Source of the DNA: an uncultured Phycisphaerae bacterium
Lineage (GTDB): Bacteria; Planctomycetota; Phycisphaerae; Sedimentisphaerales; Anaerohalosphaeraceae
Length of the DNA: 11,238 nucleotides
Direction: 5' to 3'
Assembly (NCBI GenBank): GCA_937995495.1
Contig: CALKKA010000187.1
Coordinates: 1 to 11,238, forward strand
Shown here: one piece after another, positions 7,459 through 11,238 of the stretch
How positions within the stretch are numbered: the stretch's first letter is position 1
Layout of the letters: the number at the start of each line of letters is the position of its first letter
The notes under the pieces: model-generated
What the model was told of the DNA's origin: nothing
Database searches by the model: none
The model's input: the letters and a program-made list of their open reading frames with translations, nothing else
Made by a program: the position numbers and the translations under genes

Positions 7459-7485
7459 ATAATTAATTTTTTTTAACTTTTTTTT
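7447..7485. promoter_or_regulatory. Three T8 tracts, probably curved DNA / UP element
   Basis: Identical runs of eight T begin at 7447, 7467 and 7478. The offsets of 20 and 11 bases are close to two and one helical turns, so bends should add up. The tracts lie in the divergent interval between nadD and the plus-strand signals at 7556 onward. Confidence 0.5.
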
Positions 7486-7504
7486 GCGCTCCGTCACAGC
7501 GCAA
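7484..7504. promoter_or_regulatory. Perfect dyad TTGCGCT-N7-AGCGCAA
   Basis: Seven-base perfect inverted repeat with a seven-base centre, in a strongly A/T-rich interval between two divergent promoter candidates. The size and spacing suit an operator for a helix-turn-helix dimer. No U-tract follows on either strand, so it is not a terminator. The regulator is not identifiable from this window. Confidence 0.45.
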
Positions 7505-7555
7505 TCAAATCATGTTTTCAGTAATTGATTTTGTTAACTTGAAACGAATCATGGT

Positions 7556-7586
7556 TTGACTGTTTTTTCTAAGGTTTGAATATATT
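7556..7586 (+). promoter_or_regulatory. Candidate promoter for the structured RNA
   Basis: TTGACT (7556-7561, 5/6 to the -35 consensus) is followed, at 17-19 bases, by an A/T-rich -10 region (AATATATT, best hexamer TATATT at 7581-7586 with a 19-base spacer). The -35 is good, but the -10 and spacing are imperfect. A start near 7593 would make a transcript of about 145 bases ending at the U-tract at 7732-7736. Confidence 0.35.
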
Positions 7587-7589
7587 TAA

Positions 7590-7736
7590 CTCTAATGCCG
7601 CTTTTAAAGCAAAATTTTTAATTCCTGTTTCTTCAACTGTGGCTGTCGCATTGAACAGCCCCTGTGAAAGAACGCCGAAGTGGAACACTTCGGCCCGGTT
7701 AAGACGCCTGCAATGAAACGTCTGCAACGGCTTTTT
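7590..7736 (+). ncRNA. Candidate structured small RNA, three hairpins and terminator
   Basis: No protein gene is present here. In a row: hairpin 1, GGCTGT (7641-7646) with ACAGCC (7655-7660); hairpin 2, GCCGAAGTG (7674-7682) with CACTTCGGC (7686-7694), nine perfect pairs closed by GAA; hairpin 3, CCGGTTAAGACG (7695-7706) with CGTCTGCAACGG (7719-7730), pairing through AGACG/CGTCT and CCG/CGG, followed by CTTTTTG. The last is a Rho-independent terminator. A TTGACT promoter candidate lies upstream. It does not match 6S, SRP, tmRNA, RNase P or the common riboswitches I know. It could instead be an attenuating leader of the lysine-rich gene downstream. The start is approximate. Confidence 0.45.
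7695..7736 (+). terminator. Rho-independent terminator of the candidate RNA
   Basis: Stem with CCG/CGG at the base, TT/AA, and a five-pair AGACG/CGTCT section (7702-7706 with 7719-7723), with small bulges, followed directly by CTTTTTG. It sits 36 bases before the TATAAT of the next promoter, so it would separate the two transcripts or act as an attenuator. Confidence 0.55.
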
Positions 7737-7771
7737 GTTAAGACAATGATGTTTTTTTGTCGATAACCCTG

Positions 7772-7777
7772 TATAAT
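7772..7777 (+). promoter_or_regulatory. -10 element before the lysine-rich protein gene
   Basis: Perfect TATAAT at 7772-7777. The -35 at 17 bases upstream (ATGTTT) is poor, in a T-rich stretch. The start would be near 7784, giving a leader of about 62 bases that contains CTCA/TGAG (7812-7815 with 7822-7825) and the five-codon reading frame at 7821. Confidence 0.45.
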
Positions 7778-7820
7778 AATTTGCAATGGAATGTAAACTA
7801 AGCGCAGCAACCTCAAGGAA

Positions 7821-7838
7821 ATGAGCGAAAGGAGGTGA
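7821..7838 (+). other. Five-codon reading frame (MSERR) spanning the Shine-Dalgarno
   Basis: ATG AGC GAA AGG AGG TGA lies just before the lysine-rich gene. Its two Arg codons and stop are built from the AGGAGGTGA ribosome site of that gene. AAGGA stands directly before its ATG, closer than usual. It could be chance or a translated leader peptide. Confidence 0.25.
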
Positions 7839-7845
7839 TTACAGT

Positions 7846-8007
7846 ATGGCAAAGAAAAAAGCTAAGAAGAAAGTGGCTAAGAAAAAAGTAGCTAAGAAGA
7901 AAGTGGCTAAGAAGAAAGCTAAGAAGAAAGTCGCTAAGAAGAAAGTCGCTAAGAAGAAAACTAAGAAGAAAAAAGCCACGAAAAAGAAAGCCACGAAAAA
8001 GAAATAA
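7846..8007 (+). CDS. Lysine-rich histone-H1-like small basic protein
   Basis: A 53-residue protein made of Lys (34), Ala (10), Val (5), Thr (3) and the start Met, arranged as AKKKV, AKKK and ATKKK repeats. It has no hydrophobic core, so it should be unfolded alone and bind DNA or RNA through charge, like the C-terminal tails of eukaryotic H1, chlamydial Hc proteins and lysine-rich tails in Planctomycetota; that role is inferred. The start is firm: the ATG at 7846 has an eight-base perfect AGGAGGTG eight bases upstream, among the strongest ribosome sites in the window. The coding strand is almost pure purine and built of 15-base near-repeats (GCTAAGAAGAAAGTN), so its length may vary by slippage. 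A terminator follows at 8041. It is too short for many gene finders. Confidence 0.85.
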   Translation: MAKKKAKKKVAKKKVAKKKVAKKKAKKKVAKKKVAKKKTKKKKATKKKATKKK

Positions 8008-8040
8008 CGGTGCGAGCGTATGCTCCACTACCGTGGTAAC

Positions 8041-8080
8041 AAAAGGAAGGTCTCTCATCCACATTGAGTCCTTCCTTTTT
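8041..8080 (+). terminator. Rho-independent terminator of the lysine-rich gene
   Basis: AAAAGGAAGG (8041-8050) pairs perfectly with CCTTCCTTTT (8070-8079), with an inner CTCA/TGAG pair (8054-8057 with 8065-8068), followed by more T. A second hairpin, ACGGT/ACCGT around GAGC/GCTC (8007-8034), lies between the stop codon and this terminator and could protect the mRNA 3' end. Confidence 0.8.
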
Positions 8081-8390
8081 TATTTAAAGTCAATTTGTTT
8101 TATTCTCAAATGCCATTCAGTCGCTTCAGCCTAAAGAAACCCGAACTTAATCGGTCCAGAGTCGTATTTAAAGATAGGTTTCATGGCCCAAGCAAGAAAA
8201 AAAGGAGTGATAGGCTAAGATTAACAGACTTGCGGTGCATGGAGGTTTTTCAAAACCCTCCGAAAACACTGCTTTTAATGATTGTTTTGATGGGCACGTC
8301 GATTTCGATATTTTAAAGAACTCCTCTTTTGCATCGAACTGACGGAGATAGCCGGCAAAGAATGAAACGGCCCCTTTGGGAGTGGCAATA
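8081..8390 (+). other. Non-coding interval before gdhA
   Basis: About 310 bases without a convincing gene. It holds the hairpin at 8232-8272 and a weak promoter candidate (TTGATG at 8287-8292, 16 bases, TATTTT at 8309-8314, both 4/6). The reading frames here on both strands lack ribosome sites and family resemblance. An 11-codon frame (MAQARKKGVIG, 8183-8218) has only AAAGATAGG upstream and no other support. Confidence 0.5.
8232..8272 (+). promoter_or_regulatory. Extended hairpin in the gdhA leader
   Basis: Outer stem GCGGTG (8232-8237) with CACTGC (8267-8272, one G-U pair), inner stem GGAGGTTT (8241-8248) with AAACCCTCC (8253-8261, one bulged C), then TTTTAATG. It could be a terminator for an upstream transcript, an attenuator, or a regulatory leader if gdhA is transcribed from above it. 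It lies about 118 bases before the gdhA ATG. Confidence 0.4.
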
Positions 8391-9692
<1,302 letters not shown>

Positions 9693-9696
9693 CCGA

Positions 9697-11049
9697 TTAT
9701 TGCCTGTTGAGGGCGCTCTTGCTGCGGAGGATATGGTGATAGTGCTGGGCAAAACGATGTGATTCATCCCGCACAGATTGAAACAGCTTCCGGACCGCCG
9801 AATTCGCGGGCAGCTTCACCGGCTTTTCCTGTCCGTGAATATAAATGATCTCTTCTTTTTTCGCAATCGAAGCCAGGCATGGGATCGGGGCGCCCATTTC
9901 AGCGAATGCTTCTTCGGCGGCGTGAAGTTGTCCGATCCCGCCATCGATGAGTACCAGATCCGGCCACAGTTCCTGTCCGGCCATCGCTTTCTTATAGCGG
10001 CGGCCGACAACTTCTTTCAGGCAGGCGTAGTCATCGACACCTTTGACGGTCTTAATTTTGAATCGCCGATAGCCATTCTTAAACGGCCGCCCATCGATAA
10101 ACTGCACCATCGACCCGACCGTATCCGCGCCCGCCAGATGCGCGATGTCAAAACCCTCAATAAGACGGATCGATTGCGGGCTTTTCAAAATTGCCTGCAG
10201 TTTGGTCAGTGCCTCCGTCGGATCAACCGCAAATACCTCCGGCTGCACATTGCCCTCGACCGTACCGCGCTTATCAAGATTTTCGATGAGCCGGATACGA
10301 TCACGATACATCGCCGCCGCCTCAAAATCCGTTGCCGCCGACGCCGCCTCCATGTCCTTCTTTAAACTCCGCAGCACCGTGGAGCGTTTGGATTGAAGGA
10401 ACTTGACCAGGTCCTTGATCTGCGCCTTATATCCGTCTTTGGAAATCCGGTCGCCGCAGGGGGCCGTGCATTGCTTGATATTATACAGGATGCAGGGACG
10501 AAAAAATCGGCGTTTATCGTCTTGGCTGCTGATGTCCAGCTTGCAGGTTCGGAAGCGGTAGATCTTTTGCAATACGCCCATCACCCCGCGCAGATCCTTG
10601 ACATTCGTGAACGGGCCAAACATCCGGTTTTTGCTGTCCTGCGGGTTGCGCGTGATATACACACCGGGGAACTCCTGTCGCGTGGTGATCTCCAGATAGG
10701 GAAATGTCTTGGCGTCTTTCAGATCAGAATTGTAGGGGGGGTGGATATCTTTGATCAGCCGGGCCTCCTGCAGGATGGCATCCACTTCGCTTTGGGTCTG
10801 CAGGTATTCGACAGCCGCCACCTTGTTGATCATCTCCACGATCCGCGGGCCGCGGCTTTCGGCCAGATTCGCCCCGGGCTGAAAATAGCTGCTCGCCCGG
10901 CTGCGCAAATTCTTGGCCTTGCCGATATACAGCACCGTCTCATCGGCATCTTTCATAAAATATAAACCCGGTGCGGTAGGAAATGTGCGAATCATTTCCC
11001 GAATCTCCTCCAGTTTCTTTTTGGAAATCGGCTTTACCATGGCATGCAT
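9697..11049 (-). CDS. uvrC: Excinuclease ABC subunit C, short form lacking (HhH)2
   Basis: Makes both cuts around a lesion in nucleotide excision repair with UvrA and UvrB. The GIY-YIG domain (about 24-107) has Tyr30, Tyr41, Arg51, Glu95 and Asn107, matching the Thermotoga set (Tyr29, Arg39, Glu76, Asn88) in spacing. Cys169, 186, 194 and 198 match the four cysteines of the reported E. coli Fe-S cluster, with the last two spacings (8 and 4) identical. The UVR motif for UvrB is about 229-260 (DFEAAAMYRDRI). The RNase H-like domain has Asp301 (GFDIAH), Asp369 (LIDGG) and His431 (RDESHRF). It stops at 450, 19 residues after that His, where E. coli UvrC (610) continues into two helix-hairpin-helix motifs. 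The start could be Met1 (11049) or Met4 (11040); neither has a clear ribosome site. Confidence 0.93.
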   Translation of the reverse strand: MHAMVKPISKKKLEEIREMIRTFPTAPGLYFMKDADETVLYIGKAKNLRSRASSYFQPGANLAESRGPRIVEMINKVAAVEYLQTQSEVDAILQEARLIKDIHPPYNSDLKDAKTFPYLEITTRQEFPGVYITRNPQDSKNRMFGPFTNVKDLRGVMGVLQKIYRFRTCKLDISSQDDKRRFFRPCILYNIKQCTAPCGDRISKDGYKAQIKDLVKFLQSKRSTVLRSLKKDMEAASAATDFEAAAMYRDRIRLIENLDKRGTVEGNVQPEVFAVDPTEALTKLQAILKSPQSIRLIEGFDIAHLAGADTVGSMVQFIDGRPFKNGYRRFKIKTVKGVDDYACLKEVVGRRYKKAMAGQELWPDLVLIDGGIGQLHAAEEAFAEMGAPIPCLASIAKKEEIIYIHGQEKPVKLPANSAVRKLFQSVRDESHRFAQHYHHILRSKSALNRQ

Positions 11050-11124
11050 TGTACCAAAATTTCAGATAAAAAACATAAAGGCGGTGCGTGTTCTCAGTAA
11101 AAAAGTCTTGATTTTCAGGCAGAA

Positions 11125-11132
11125 ATTATAAA
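11125..11132. promoter_or_regulatory. Overlapping -10-like elements between uvrC and the right-edge gene
   Basis: TATAAT on the minus strand (11125-11130) faces uvrC, and TATAAA on the plus strand (11127-11132) faces the gene starting at 11190. Neither has a good -35 at 16-18 bases. The 140-base divergent interval is A/T-rich, so some matches are expected by chance. Confidence 0.3.
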
Positions 11133-11189
11133 AATATGACTTTTAATCTTTTCGCCTGCGAACGATAACATATTTCAGGAGACGGGTTT

Positions 11190-11238
11190 TTGAAGCTGTC
11201 ACGTAAGATCAGGAAAAAAGTAACGGTCGACATATTGC
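11190..11238 (+). CDS. Start of an unidentified gene, cut by the window edge
   Basis: A TTG codon at 11190 is preceded at eight bases by AGGAG (11177-11181) and opens a frame that runs to the window end: LKLSRKIRKKVTVDIL (first residue Met in vivo). The basic start before a turn to hydrophobic residues could be the lead-in to a membrane helix, but sixteen codons are too few to assign a family. It is divergent from uvrC. Confidence 0.4.
   Translation, partial: MKLSRKIRKKVTVDIL

Noticed and set aside
7861..8001. Programmed frameshift at A-runs in the lysine-rich gene
   Set aside because: The A6G runs are not in the phase needed for a -1 slippery heptamer, and no longer product would result.
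7846..8007. Lysine repeats as a CRISPR or non-coding tandem array
   Set aside because: Units are multiples of three bases without spacers and lie in an open frame with a perfect ribosome site.
7813..8064. Minus-strand frame rich in Phe, Leu and Ser opposite the lysine-rich gene
   Set aside because: It is the complement of AAG/AAA repeats; the plus strand has the perfect ribosome site and terminator.
8095..8316. Plus-strand 73-codon frame before gdhA
   Set aside because: Composition looks random, no ribosome site, and it crosses the hairpin at 8232-8272.
9778..10965. Long plus-strand frames opposite uvrC
   Set aside because: Mirror of uvrC codon usage; all uvrC motifs are on the minus strand.

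Overview
The window looks like a chromosomal housekeeping segment of a bacterium, most plausibly a member of the Planctomycetota (perhaps the Phycisphaerae side). This placement is an inference. It rests on a tiny lysine-only histone-H1-like protein, an exported HEAT-repeat protein leading the ATP synthase operon, F-type b and c subunits with N-terminal presequences, and a 10-bp-periodic intergenic repeat of the kind scattered through such genomes. No marker gene settles it. No phage, transposase, CRISPR array, tRNA or rRNA was seen.

Layout. Positions 2-6575 are one long minus-strand operon. A textbook sigma-70-type promoter (6687-6715) precedes an exported HEAT-repeat protein, followed by the ATP synthase genes in the order atpZ, atpI-like, atpB, atpE, atpF, atpH, atpA. 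The gamma, beta and epsilon genes would lie beyond the left edge. atpH and atpA are separated by about 120 bases of 10-bp-periodic CACGRA repeats, which also supply the last codons of atpH. Positions 6764-7390 hold nadD on the minus strand with its own promoter. Positions 7391-7845 carry no protein gene but are dense in signals: T-tracts, a perfect dyad, and three hairpins ending in a U-tract (a candidate small RNA). A second promoter then precedes a 53-residue lysine-rich protein (7846-8007, plus strand), which is followed by a clear terminator. Positions 8081-8390 are a gdhA leader region with a sizeable hairpin. Positions 8391-9692 encode a hexameric-type glutamate dehydrogenase. It converges, with four bases between stop codons, on a minus-strand uvrC (9697-11049). 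That uvrC keeps both nuclease domains but ends where the helix-hairpin-helix domain should begin. A plus-strand gene seems to start at 11190 and runs off the right edge.

Function. The operon builds a proton-coupled F1Fo ATP synthase: membrane a, b, c, delta and alpha parts plus the AtpZ/AtpI accessory membrane proteins. NadD makes NAD, and glutamate dehydrogenase uses it to link 2-oxoglutarate and ammonia. UvrC acts in nucleotide excision repair. The lysine-rich protein probably binds DNA or RNA by charge. The best candidates for undescribed biology are the structured RNA at about 7590-7736, the lysine-rich protein with its leader, the HEAT protein tied to ATP synthase, the shortened UvrC, and the repeat between atpH and atpA.
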